Of a DNA stretch of 64,000 nucleotides, positions 1-11,122 are shown piece after piece. Numbering within the stretch: the stretch's first letter is position 1; each line of letters begins with the position of its first letter. Both the position numbers and the translations under genes were made by a program. This DNA comes from Girardinichthys multiradiatus (lineage: Eukaryota; Chordata; Actinopteri; Cyprinodontiformes; Goodeidae). The DNA is taken from assembly GCF_021462225.1 (NCBI RefSeq), contig NC_061817.1, positions 14,847,810 through 14,911,809 of the forward strand, read 5' to 3'. A model generated the notes under the pieces. That model was given only the letters and a program-made list of their open reading frames with translations, ran no database searches and was not told the origin of the DNA.

Positions 1-3000
1 AAGCTATCCACCATAAAACATCATTGAAGGACCTCCTTATGTTTTTATTTTGTTTTTGGTCAGTCTTAAATATTATTGATCGATGGACACAGAATACAAT
101 AAATCTCACTGATTAACCTTGAAGATCCTATTGGTTATCAGTATGAATGTTAAAGGTAAAGATGAGAGTGGTAATCTGTGGGATACGAACCTGGCCCCTT
201 GTGTCCCCTCTGGAACACAAACCTCCTGTTCTAACCCCCATAGGGGGAGCCTATGGGGGAGTAAGCCTCATCTGCATCCTCTGTCCTAAATCTCCTTTTT
301 GATCGTCCTCCAACCGCTGCATCCTTCCACAGCCATAATCATCACCTCTACTCTGAACATGTCCAAACCATCTCAGCCTGGCCTCTCTGACTTCATCTCT
401 GAAACATCTAACATGAGCTGTTGCTCTGATTCCTGATCCTATTCATCCCTGTCAGTCCCAAAGAAATGCTCAATATCTTGAGATCTGCAACCTCCAGTTC
501 TGCCTCTGTGTTTTTCATACAAGGTGCCACAAGAATTTTACAAGTACTATTTATTTACACAGGCTGTATGGGTTTTAAAAAGGTCTCTTGTTGAAATAAA
601 TCAACTACAATATTTTTCAGTATTTCTGTAAAAAGGAAACTATTAGTTTCATGAATGCACTGCATATGTTGTCCCTGACTTGATTTGGCAAATTAAAATT
701 TAACATGTGATGGTTTTGACATATTTTATCAGATATTTTATCATAGTTGTTACAGATCTCTCTGTAACAACTGAGGTTATATCATTCATTACATGTGTGC
801 AGGCCAAGGAAATAATCATATCCGGATCGGGTTTGTGGAGGTAATGTAATTTCTTTAAAACTGTTCTCAAAGAATAGTTAGAACAGTCCTTGATTTTGTT
901 CCTAAAGAATTAACAAGGTGTGCAATTACTTTTTTAAAACACATGGTCGATATAGTTTGGATAGCTTTACTGTCCTTAAATAGGAACCGTTACATTTATT
1001 GTGATGAAGGTAGTTTTTTTTTTTTATATCAATATAAAATGTTAGGTGCTATGTTCTGATAGCGCTTGGTGCGGTCCATTCTTCTTTCTGTCGGTCTGCC
1101 GAACAATGGCTTAATTCCATACATGTAGTTCATATAGAACTACATGTATGCACCACAGTGTGTGATACCATACAGAAATATTCTGCGTAGCTTATAAAAT
1201 GTGCCGGGAATAGGAAGCTGCAACAGGAATATCCGTTACTTTCACAATAAAAGAGGCCCTAGAGAATTTTACTTGTTTGGTACTAACGTCTGATCTGCAG
1301 TAACCCTGGACGTTAAACCTCTGAACATCTTTAATTTGAGACATGTACCCTTTCACGTTCGTACAAAGAAGAGAAAATATACTTTGCCTAATTGAAGTTA
1401 AAGCTTTTAAGTTTAGGATATCAGAATTATGCCTCACAATGAAAATGTCTGTAGTTTCACTTGAGGATGGCAAAAGTCTCCAGGAAATTGTGCGGTAAAA
1501 GTAGCTTTAACTTATATATTTGTGTGTTGTTGAAAAAAAAAAAAAAACACATTTACTGAAAAAATGAGCACATATTTCTGTTGTAAATTACAGGCCTCAA
1601 AAAAGACAGAACTTTGCTGCTGCAGTGACTACACCAGCATCATCCAGTTTGAATTACTCACATTATATTTTATTTTTTTACAGACCATGAAATAAATTGT
1701 GTAAATAAAAATCCCAACACAACATTACATAACAGCATTACAAACATAAAAATGAACAGCTGACATTAAAACTCTGGACAGAACATAACTACAGTTTACA
1801 AGATACAAGGAAAACAAACAAGTTCACAGAAGGACTTCCTCGCAGGCTGAAGGAGGTGGAACTTCGGGCACGGCTAAGTGTTGGGAGAATTTACTTGCAG
1901 GTTCCCACGTGTCCTCCCAGTTTTTACCACTAGAAGAGATCAACAATTTTAAAAATCAGCTTGAGGATTTCTTGTGCTGTACTGTTGTCAAATTCTTCTT
2001 TCTATAATTTATATGATTAACAGTAAAAGGCAACAATAGATAAAAAAAAATATTTTTCTGAGTTTTTTGGCCCCCTTTTTAGAGATGTATTGTTCTCACA
2101 CAACATTGTTTCTCAAAATAATTATTTATTATTTCATAGTTCTATGTATGACAGGAAGACACATGCACTTTGTCACTGCCTACACTAATTTCCTATAATT
2201 CCTGCTCTCAAGCCCAAAGTAAGGTCCCGCTGGAAGAAATCCCAATATTACTCCATCTAATAGCGTTCCTACTTAAAATATTTCCTCAGTGTTCCTATAT
2301 TATACTCACCATTACAAAAGTATCCAATGCCAAAGTCACCGCAGTCATTTTTATTATTACAAAAAAGACAGAAACACTCTCCCTTACTACTTTATTTGTT
2401 AAGAAAAGTGCAGACCTCTGAGGAGAGACAACAAAACACAGTCTGATATGATTGACTTTCTAAAGCAGAAACATAGGACAAATACTTTGAATTTAATATA
2501 TCACAGAAATAAACTTTCACTTTATAGTTGTTTTGGTTAACTGTTCCTTTAAAGATGGAGACAATAAATCTTACATAATTTTACAAAAAATGAAACTATT
2601 CCATTAAAAGCATGTTTTTTCTAATTTTTTTTAATAAACTATAAAACATCTGTAGGGGCCCAAGTCTAGAGATATTACGGCCACACATGATACGTGCGTT
2701 GTCTGAAGTTTTATTTTCTCTCATTGCTGCTCTCTTTACCAACCAATACATGAAAACTAAAAAATAAGCCACATTTAGGTTTTATAACATGTTAAACACA
2801 CAGATACACAATGAACTGAAACATCAGGAACAAATTGTCCTTGTCCTTGTAAAGATGTGTAAACAATATTATAACCACACCGACAAACAATTACCATCTT
2901 CACCTTTTGAACTAAATGCAAAATAGCTTCACTCTGTGGTTGTGTATTCTCTACCTGTGAGCCCTAAATTATAACCAACATATGACGTCTACAAGCTTGA

Positions 3001-3467
3001 TCACATTGAACCAACTCGATATTATAACTAGAGATTTTTTAATATTAGGTTCTGGATTAGCCATCACAAACCAATTATGTCAGTCCCATTGAAAATGGGT
3101 GTATGAGCAAGATGGACCCTAAATCTGTGTCAGTTCCTTAGAGTCAGAAGGAATGGGCCAAAACTGCAGCAAACTATTATGAAAAGCTTATGGAAGGATA
3201 CCCAAAATATTTGACCCATGAAGAGAGATGTTTAAAAGTCAATTCTACTGAATATTAAGCACATTTATGTTAAGCTCCTAAGTTGAAGTTGTTACAATGA
3301 TTCCGTAAAACAGAGACAGAAAAAATGGTTAAATGTCTTTTCATACAGTGTATGTAAATATCTTGTTTTTATCATACTTTATATAACATTAAAATGTGGA
3401 AAATATTTGAAAATGATTTTGTATGGTCTTATATTTTTTACATCACATTTAATTGACATCTGCGATG
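1..3467. other. Intergenic stretch without a recognisable gene
   Basis: AT-rich sequence with no open frame that resembles a known protein and no convincing exon. Positions about 180-520 look like decayed retroposon text on the minus strand, but too weakly to assign. There are short A/T runs (for example 1532-1546), and one perfect hairpin is listed separately. I see no host gene here, although short exons of a flanking gene cannot be excluded by eye. Confidence 0.4.
1118..1150. repeat. Perfect 14-bp inverted repeat
   Basis: Left arm 1118-1131 (CATACATGTAGTTC) is exactly complementary to right arm 1137-1150, with a 5-base loop (ATATA). It could be the core of a short palindromic MITE or a cruciform-prone site. 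No transcript context is visible. Confidence 0.7.
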
Positions 3468-3588
3468 GACTGGCGACCTGTCCAGGGTGTAGCCTGCCTA
3501 CCACCCACAGACTGTTGGAGATTGGCACCAGCTTCCCCACGACCCACTATGGAATAAGCTGTAGAAAATGACTGACTGACTGACTGTT
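3468..3588 (+). repeat. LINE 3-prime tail, RTE/Rex3-like
   Basis: The text GACTGGCGACCTGTCCAGGG, a purine-poor middle and a terminal GACT tetranucleotide run (about 3570-3588) match the 3-prime end shared by many teleost RTE-type LINE copies, which normally finish in short tandem repeats. Only the tail remains. The family assignment is from memory of the repeat type, not from a search. Confidence 0.5.
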
Positions 3589-3619
3589 TCCTTATTTAAA
3601 TCGGATCATAGTCAACATT

Positions 3620-3960
3620 TGTCCATTTATCTCCCTCTGTCTCCCTGCAGTCTGACCCACACCTGTTCCTTGTTCCCCATGATTACTCTGTCCCTCTGTT
3701 CATTGGTTCTCCCTGTACTCTCTGTTTGTATTTAACCTCTTTAGTTTTCATTGTTCCCCGCTGGTTCCTTGTGTTAGTCCTGTCTTCCAAGTGGTTTTGT
3801 CATGTCTGGTATTCTGGTCTGGTTGGAACATACCATATTCCTTTTTCTGTGACTGGTCCTGTGAGTCAGGATATTAAAACTTTCTTACCATAATTGTCTG
3901 TGTTCCTGGAGTACCTCTCTGCACGTTGGTCCTACTACTATAGTATTCAATTTATTTAAT
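3620..3960 (+). repeat. Possible solo LTR
   Basis: A CT-rich block with a TATA-like GTATTTAACC near 3727, a Ttype-rich downstream region and a late ATATTAAAAC that could act as a polyadenylation signal has the general look of a teleost gypsy-type LTR. I could not define both ends or a target-site duplication, so this is tentative. Confidence 0.25.
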
Positions 3961-4729
3961 TCAAATTTCTTTTTGTTGTCTTCTTTTACTTTACAGTACT
4001 TTTAACCTGTACTGGCAGTACAGTATTTTTTATTTGTCTATTTTCTGGGCTTACAGTGTTGGGACATGTTTTGTTGTGATTGTCTATGTTGACTGATTTT
4101 GGTTATATGAAGAAAAATTAATCACATTTTCAATAGTCTGCAGCACTGATATTGTGCTGTGTTTGGTGAATTCACCTTGTGGTATATATTTGCACTTTTC
4201 CTGTGTATTTTGCTTCCAGTAATCTAATCGCCAAGAGATAGAATTGCTAAAATGTTTTAAGTTAAACACAGCAGTGTGTAACTGGTTCGAACAGAATTAG
4301 GCCTTTTGAAATGTGTGTGTTTCATATGGTGACATAAATATACTTTTAGAATGTGTATATGAGTTTTTACAAGAGTACTTCATTTGCACGGATTTCGAAG
4401 TGTTTGTGCTAATGTGTGTAGGTTTTGAAATTCCGAGTCAGCCCTGTTTTAAAATCATGCTTAAGCCACTGTAAAAAACCTGTAATTTTGGATTGACTTG
4501 TGGCACGATTTTGACAACATTCAGTTTTGAGCACAGATTGACCTATTCTGAGGTGAGGTGAGTCTGAGGTTTTGGGAATGTAGTTTGAAATTTGGGTATT
4601 GTGTTCACAGTTTGGAGAAAACGAGAACAGCTTTCGAGAAATGTGTCACAGCAATTGAGAAAAACTATAAGTATTACCTAAAGTTCCTAAAGCACTTGAA
4701 TGATGGTTGCCTTGACAATACTTTTTGGG

Positions 4730-4935
4730 TCAACCCATCCTCTCAGGTTCTCATCCAAGATTCCATGGTACAAGCTTCCATTCATTGTTTCCTCAATGTG
4801 GCGAAGTCTTCCTGTTCCCTTACAAGAAAAACCTCCCCAAAGGTTAATGTTTCCAGTTCTATGTCTGCAAGTGGTGATTGTGCTCTTGGGTTCATATTCA
4901 GCATTTCTCTGCTTCCAAACATGGGATACAACCCA
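4730..4935 (-). mobile_element. Tc1/mariner transposase relic
   Basis: Read on the minus strand this segment contains a decayed central Tc1-type transposase region, with a VWK block, a GNINLWG block, a GTGRL block and a segment ending in the pattern YHGILDENL. These correspond to the DDE-domain core between the first and second catalytic acids of Tc1 elements. The frame is interrupted and no terminal repeats were found. The plus-strand open frame over the same bases is a shadow. Confidence 0.55.
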
Positions 4936-5044
4936 AGTTCCCCAAAATTACAAAATTGAGCTCCACTCAGGACAAAGATTTCTTTTGTAATGTTAATATA
5001 AAACCTTGTTCAAAGCAGTGATTTAATAAATGTACAATTGTTTT

Positions 5045-6050
5045 GCAGTTAAATCAGAATCAGAATCAGAATCAGCTTTATTGCCAAGTTTGTACATACA
5101 AACAAGGAATTTGACTCCGGTACACTTTGCTCTTTTGTTCTGTTTTTGTATTACAGAATATACATATTTACAATGTACAATATACACATATATAAATAAA
5201 AAGGTGCATTTGCAACATCTGTATACTGTTGTTTTGTACTTTATTAAATGTTCATCAGAGAAACAGCCTGGGGGAAGAAACTGTCTCTGTGGCGGCTGGT
5301 TTTAGTGAACAGTGCTCTGTAACGGCGGCCTGAAGGTAAAACTCTAAACAGTTTATGTGCAGGGTGTGTGGGGTCTGCAGAGATTTTAGCAGCTCTTTTC
5401 TTGACCCTAGACCTGTATAAGTCCTGGATGGAGGGAAGGTCAGCTCTGATTATTCTCTCTGCATTCCTGATTATTCGTTGCAGTCTGGACCTGTCCTGTT
5501 TTGTGGATGAGCCAAACCACACTGAGATGGATGAAGACAGGACAGACTGAATGATGGTAGTGTAGAAGATGACCAGCAGCTCCTGTGGAAGGTTGAACTT
5601 CTTGAGTTGCCTCAGGAAGTACAGTCTCTGCTGGGCCTTCTTCCGAACAGTGTCTATGTGTGAAGACCATCTCAGGTCCTCAGAGATGGTGGTTCCTAAG
5701 AACCTGAAGTGGTCCACGGCCGATACAGTGTTGTTGAGGATGGTGAGGGGGGTGTATGGGGGTGGCGTTCTCCGAAAGTCCACCACCATTTCCACAGTCT
5801 TGAGTGGGTTCAGTTCAAGGTAGTTCTGACTGTACCAGTGTACCAGCTGATCCACCTGCTGTCTGTATGCAGACTCATCACCGTCCTGGATCAGACCAAT
5901 GACAGTAGTGTTGTCTGCAAACTTAAGGAGTTTCACGGACGAGTCCGATGAGGTGCTGTCATTAGTGTACAGGGAGAAGAGGAGAGGAGATAGAACACAC
6001 CCCTGGGGGGCACCAGTACTTATTGATCTGTGTTTGGTTGAGCTGTAAGA
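5045..6050 (-). mobile_element. 5-prime truncated L2-like LINE with reverse transcriptase
   Basis: The minus-strand frame from about 6050 to the stop at 5244 encodes the palm and thumb of a non-LTR reverse transcriptase: a TGAPQGCVLSPLLF motif, then KFADNTTVIG, then a region rich in KKAQQRLYFLRQL and SVWFGS, ending in a conserved HRDSFFPQAVSLMN-type C-terminus. The 3-prime end carries tandem GATTCT units (5052-5075 on the plus strand), a hallmark of fish L2-type copies. The catalytic FADD box reads FADN (Asn codon at 5910-5912), so the enzyme would be inactive. The copy is truncated near 6050, as expected for incomplete reverse transcription. L2 rather than Rex1 or CR1 is a judgement. Confidence 0.8.
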
Positions 6051-6479
6051 CAGAGTACTAAAGAAAATAATAGCTGACGCCCAACGCAGAGTTTGAACCA
6101 GTAGTGTGTAAAACTGTACTGAGTGCAGCCGTCCACATATTTGTCTACTACAGTTAAGCCCAAAAATATTCATATCCCGGTCAGATATAGATTTAAAATT
6201 ACTTTCATCTGACCAAGGAGTTGTGGAGATATATTATGTATGTGCATCATTATTATTATGTTCATAACCAGTGTGGAAATACAATGTATAACTATGTTAG
6301 TATAAAGACATTGTGTATTGTGTGGTCTGCAGAAGTAGTTCTCACAGAAGAGGTGAAGTGGAAAATTACTGAAAACTGCAGAAGTGTTGTGAAAAATTGT
6401 GATAAGTGTTACTCTCCCTTCTCATATCAGTAGAAAACATATGCAGGGTGCAGGACAATGACTGTCTAAATATGTAAGC

Positions 6480-6755
6480 TGGAAAAAAGTGTGTACGTGA
6501 CTACATCTGAGAAAATAGTTGTAATCAGGGCACTGCCCATTTTCATATGTGTTTTAATAAAAGCAATGTGCCCGTGAGAAGCTCTGAAGTCGTCTCGGTG
6601 TTTGTCCTGATCACATGAGAGCTTCCCTGGTCCAGGTACTTTGAATAACATACAGCTGTCTCCGTGTGATTTATTCTAATGTGTGTAAATTCCTCCAGGT
6701 TATGGTGAATAAACGAACGCGCAGAAGGCCTCTTTAAAGAGGTACTTCAACAATT
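6480..6755 (+). repeat. Probable 3-prime part of an ERV 5-prime LTR
   Basis: This segment ends immediately before a retroviral primer binding site and holds an AATAAA polyadenylation signal at 6708-6713, about 40 bases before the LTR terminus near 6752 (ends in CA). That order (R polyadenylation signal, U5, CA, spacer, primer site) is the standard layout of a 5-prime LTR. The start of the LTR could not be placed and no matching 3-prime LTR was seen in the window. Confidence 0.45.
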
Positions 6756-6773
6756 TGGTGACCCCCGACGTGG
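6756..6773 (+). promoter_or_regulatory. Retroviral primer binding site, tRNA-Trp type
   Basis: TGGTGACCCCCGACGTGG matches the 3-prime end complement of vertebrate tRNA-Trp (TGGTGACCCCGACGTG) apart from one extra C in the C run. A two- or three-base spacer separates it from the LTR terminus, as in other retroviruses. tRNA-Trp priming is known from avian alpharetroviruses. Confidence 0.65.
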
Positions 6774-7820
6774 ACAAAAAGAGAGTGTGACAGACGGGAT
6801 CTTCTGACGCCGGGCGCCCATAATTAAAACCAGGTAGGCAGAGCCTATTGTATTAAATTCTGCCGATTGAATTTATGTATAGGCTAAATTAACCAGGTGT
6901 CAGTTGATTCTGAATGTCATTTTACTCTGCAAAACTATAAAAGAGTGTGCGTTAACTGGACGTGTTAAAATGGAGTCAGATAAGATTTGCTGACAGGGTT
7001 GGCAAAATAAGGCAGCTTGAAAGTTCATTTAAAGCTGATCAAGGTTAAAGTCTTTCAAGGTTAAAGTCCTTATTTGCTGAGAGTGGCGTCTCAACTTATT
7101 AATTGACGAATTAATAAGAAAAGCTAGGTTCAAGTCCTATAGTTTGGCAAGCTATAAAGTTTATAAAAACTGAGAGGTTAAACGTCCTCACAGAAAAGAG
7201 TTAGAGGCTCTTCTATAGGGTTAGAGTCCCATCTAGTGGTCACACGGAGGAATTACACAACTGACTGGGAGTGCAGTCGAATTTAAATCATTGAACACAC
7301 ATTCTGAATTAAAAATGCGGTTGGATTTTTGATTATTTGAGGGAAAATGAAATGCATTTATTGAATATAGGGTGAAGTGGCTTGTAGTGGATTGTTTCTG
7401 CATATTTGTGCATATTTCCTGTGTGCAAGTGTCTGTCACTGACTGTTGTGTTGAATTGAGAAAATACGAGCTGGAATGTGTGTGTGCGACTGATGCTGGA
7501 TGATTATTTGGGGTAAAATAAAAAACAAAGTACTACATACGAGTATCTGTTGTGCGGATTATAGAAGAAATGTGAATGTTAAGTGTTTTTGTTGATATTA
7601 AGCGGGACTGACTGTGACAAGCGCTGACTGACTGATTGTATGTGTCTGTGTATCTGGGTAACGCACGCACAGAGCGGGCTTGCCATGGCTGTTTATTAAA
7701 TACACTGTATTGTCTGCTCAACCTTGCGTTGTTAACAAAGGACAATACAGTGATAAGCGGATTTTATATGCATATTGTGAACCGTTATTTGAACATTTAT
7801 TTCACAAGATTTTAAACAAC

Positions 7821-9659
7821 ATGGACGGTAAACTTCCGGACACAACAGCATGGGTGGATTTAGAAACACAATTAAATAACATGCAAGCACTAGTTCTCCA
7901 AACGAGAGCTAAGGACGAAGCTGATAAGATTAAAAATAAGATCGAAACACAGGTAAGAGAACCAATGAAGGCGGATGGAATTAATTTGACGGACAAGTTG
8001 AATTTAGGTGATTGGTTTAGAAAGAAACTGAACACAGCGAAGAAAAACAGACAGGAAGCACAAAGTAAGTTGAATGAAGCTACTGTTTGGTCCAAAGGTA
8101 AGTACCGGACAAACGTAGATAAAATGAAAAAGAAGAGCGTTTCTGGGCAGACATTCTTTTGATTTACCAAGGAGGAATTCACACAATGCAGCGGAAAAAA
8201 ACCCGGAAAAGGAGACAAGAAGGAGGGGTCAAAATCAGCTCAGGGGATGGGCGTGGAACCGCCCCCATATACAGAACCCTCCCCATGCAGCTCCCTCACT
8301 GGTGCGCCCACACCGCCCCCTGGTGGATTGTACCCCATATTGGAAGTAGAAAATGGAACACTTGTAGTGCAGGGCTTGGACATTCCAGCTGATAAAGGTG
8401 GATCTTTCAGCGGATGTTCCAGCTCATCCATGTCAGTAGCTGCAGGTTCCTTCTATGATGCAGAAAAGACAGCATTTCAGGACAGAGAGGTAAGAGAAAG
8501 ACAAGAACAGCAACAACGAGGCATGAGTAAAAAAAAACCTTCTACTCGCCTCCACAGCCATCCTCCCAGCCGGCCTCTCTACTTTCAGAGGCTGGGGCAC
8601 GGGAACCATTCGGGACACCCGGCCCAGGCTCTGGCTTACAAGGAGCAGGGACTGATCCAGACGTTTCAGTGGCTTTAATGCTAAGTGGATCCTGGAGGCC
8701 ACATAGGGTTTTGTGTCCCAATTCTTTTCTCACACCCACACCTTGTTACACCTCTACCTCAGCTGTAGAGGTGCAGGTAAGCAGGCACAGCATGCCACAG
8801 GAAAATGAAGAAGACAGAGCAGATCCGCAGCAAAACCATCCTGAGGACGGATCCCCAATACGCAGTCAGACAGTTGGACAGTTAAGGGAACATTTACCCC
8901 GCACAGCTGCAGCTAAACCAGAAGGCTTTAGTTATGCACCAAAAACCAATTATCCCCTTTTACAGCAACAAGGCTCTGGAGCCCCCTGTAGGTATAAACC
9001 TTTCTCTCTGGGCGACATTACGGCTCTCTGTGACAAACTGCCCCCCATAACTGAAGGAGCAGCAGTGTGGCTCCAGACTTTAGACACCCTGACAGCAGGC
9101 ACCACGCTAGCATTGGGAGATTATAGAGCAGTGGCAGGACGGTGCATGCCACACCACACATGTAGAGAGATTGAGACTGCTGCTTACACCTCAGGAGCCC
9201 CGGATTCTGACCCCTTCACCCAGCATGTCCACTGGCTAGGTGATGCATTGAGAACAGCATACCCTGTAACCAGGGGACGCACCATCCCTAAGTTTGAATG
9301 GGTCCCTAAAATTAACCCCATGGAATTCCTGGACCACTGCAAATCCATGTGGCAAACTCGGACAAGAACTAACCCAGCTAATGAGGGGGCACAGCGAGAC
9401 TGGTTCAGAAATGCTGTCCTTAAGGGACTGCCCCAACAGGTGAAGGCCAGTATGGACGACAATTCTGACATGCTTGGAGCAGACACTGGAACTTGGGATC
9501 GCCATCTGATTCACCACCTGTCCAAAATAAGAGAGGACCATAAGAAAGATGAGGAGGAACTTAAGACCCTGCAGACCCAATTGTTAAAAATGCAGTTAGC
9601 CGAAGCAAAGCAGAAAGCAGGAGAAAAGAAGAAAGACAACAAAACTCCCAAAATAATGT
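7821..9659 (+). pseudogene. gag: Endogenous retrovirus gag, interrupted and cut by gap
   Basis: The start is the ATG at 7821, about 1 kb behind the primer site. The frame encodes a matrix-like, lysine-rich N-terminus, then a proline-rich linker with a PPPY late-assembly motif (8259-8270) that in other retroviruses recruits NEDD4-type ligases. A capsid-like region (roughly 9000-9500) follows, and then a charged Glu/Lys coiled segment just before the assembly gap. The gene is broken twice: an in-frame TGA at 8160-8162, and a frame change near the A run at about 8527-8535. No nucleocapsid zinc knuckle, protease, polymerase or env is visible, because the gap starts at 9660 and the sequence after it is unrelated or unrecognised. 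The retroviral genus cannot be fixed from gag alone. Confidence 0.7.
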
Positions 9660-9759
9660 NNNNNNNNNNNNNNNNNNNNNNNNNNNNNNNNNNNNNNNNN
9701 NNNNNNNNNNNNNNNNNNNNNNNNNNNNNNNNNNNNNNNNNNNNNNNNNNNNNNNNNNN
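9660..9759. other. Assembly gap of 100 N
   Basis: Exactly 100 undetermined bases, the usual placeholder for a gap of unknown size. It truncates the ERV gag and may hide pro/pol/env. Confidence 0.99.
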
Positions 9760-11120
9760 AATCTTAGCCTGTCTTAACCAGTTTTATAAACACACCTGTA
9801 CAGTTTCAGTCATCTATAGCTCTTCCCTTTTTAATTACACTTTGTATTTATTTCAAGTAACTAAAGTTTATTTCAATTAACTCAAGTTTTCTCCATTTCA
9901 GTCCAGTCCAGTAATTCTGTTAAGGTACCTTTCATCTTGTGTTAAATTTTAAATCTAATTTGATCATTCTGAACCTGACTGGAAATAGTCTAAACATCTG
10001 TTAAAATCCTTTTGTTTCACCATAAACAACTGACCTAATATTATTATGGTATGTTGAGGATCAGACTTGCTCTTGTAGTCTTTAATTATTATCGTGCACC
10101 TATACCCTAATTTTTACATAACATAAAACAAACATTTCACAAAAGCAGACAGACAAAATTGACAGACATTGGCCACAAAAAAACAAAATTTAATTACTCT
10201 GTTTGTAAAAGAATTTTGAAAAATTGTAGACAGGTCTATGAGTTTTCTTATGTTTATCAGTATTTCAATACAGGTAGAACCTTTGCTATCTTTATATGAT
10301 TTTGGAAAAATTCTGGAAACCTTATTGAGGTAAAATGATCATCAGAACATCAGACCTTTATTGGCGCTTTAAAGATCCCTCAAAAACGCTCTTTAATGAA
10401 ATCAGTCATTCCCATTCACACACAGACAACTTTTCCCCCATGGCTGTCATGAACATCCGCTTGATGGTTTTTTTAAGATTTTGTGTTTTTATAATGTAAA
10501 GCACTTTGAATTGCCCTGCCTGCAATGTGCTGTACAAATACATTTTACTTACTTATTTCTCTATCAGAGCAATTTCAATTGCAAAAATTCCAATATAATC
10601 TTCTTTTTATATTTTTAAAATGCACATTGTTTTCTCACAACCCCTTTTGTTTCCACTAGGTCTGTTTTGAATGCTTCAATTCTTTTTTATCCACCAAGGA
10701 TCAATCAGGTGGTGTTGTCTTTTGGGTCTGTCCAGTCTGGAGAAGTGTCAGGTTATCATTGTCAGGTCAGTGAGGTTCATAAGTCAGTCAGAACCTTGGT
10801 CATTTGGTCTTGGGTCGTTTGGTCATTTGGTCGGTGCACATAATGTGTCATGGATCCTACCAATGATTAGTCAAAAAAACTTCCACACAGTGTGATGTTA
10901 TTTCTTCAGCTTCCACCCACTGAAGAAAAATTTATTGGTAATAAATGAGCTGCATTTCCTAGTGTCCAAAGCTACCGCACCCTGCGAACACTGCATTCCT
11001 CCTGGATGATCATCACCTGTTAAAAAACTTCATTATTATATTAGTCAGTTGTTTCACATATTCAATCAGATCTTTAAACATTCCAGTAGGTGAAGTTATT
11101 AGTCATCATGTAGACTGATA
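9760..11120. other. No gene recognised between gap and Tc1 element
   Basis: AT-rich sequence with stops in all frames. A LINE-like 3-prime tail lies at about 10450-10560. I see no retroviral polymerase text here. A 15-base string (AGCTACCGCACCCTG) near 10969 recurs near 13190 on the other side of the Tc1 element. Confidence 0.4.
10450..10560 (+). repeat. LINE-like 3-prime end
   Basis: The segment carries AAAGCACTTTGAATTGCC followed by a GTGCTGTACAAATA motif and a short TTAC-type terminal repeat. This is the signature found at the 3-prime end of many fish L2-type copies. Only about 100 bases are preserved. Confidence 0.45.
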
Positions 11121-11122
11121 TA

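Noticed and set aside
1192..1473. 93-codon minus-strand frame
   Set aside because: No recognisable domain, no exon partners, and surrounded by AT-rich gene-free sequence.
5368..5951. Plus-strand frames over the L2-like reverse transcriptase
   Set aside because: Antisense shadows of the minus-strand enzyme.
8527..8536. Programmed ribosomal frameshift at the A run in ERV gag
   Set aside because: The shift falls inside gag before the capsid rather than at the gag-pro border, and there is no evident downstream structure. An indel is simpler.
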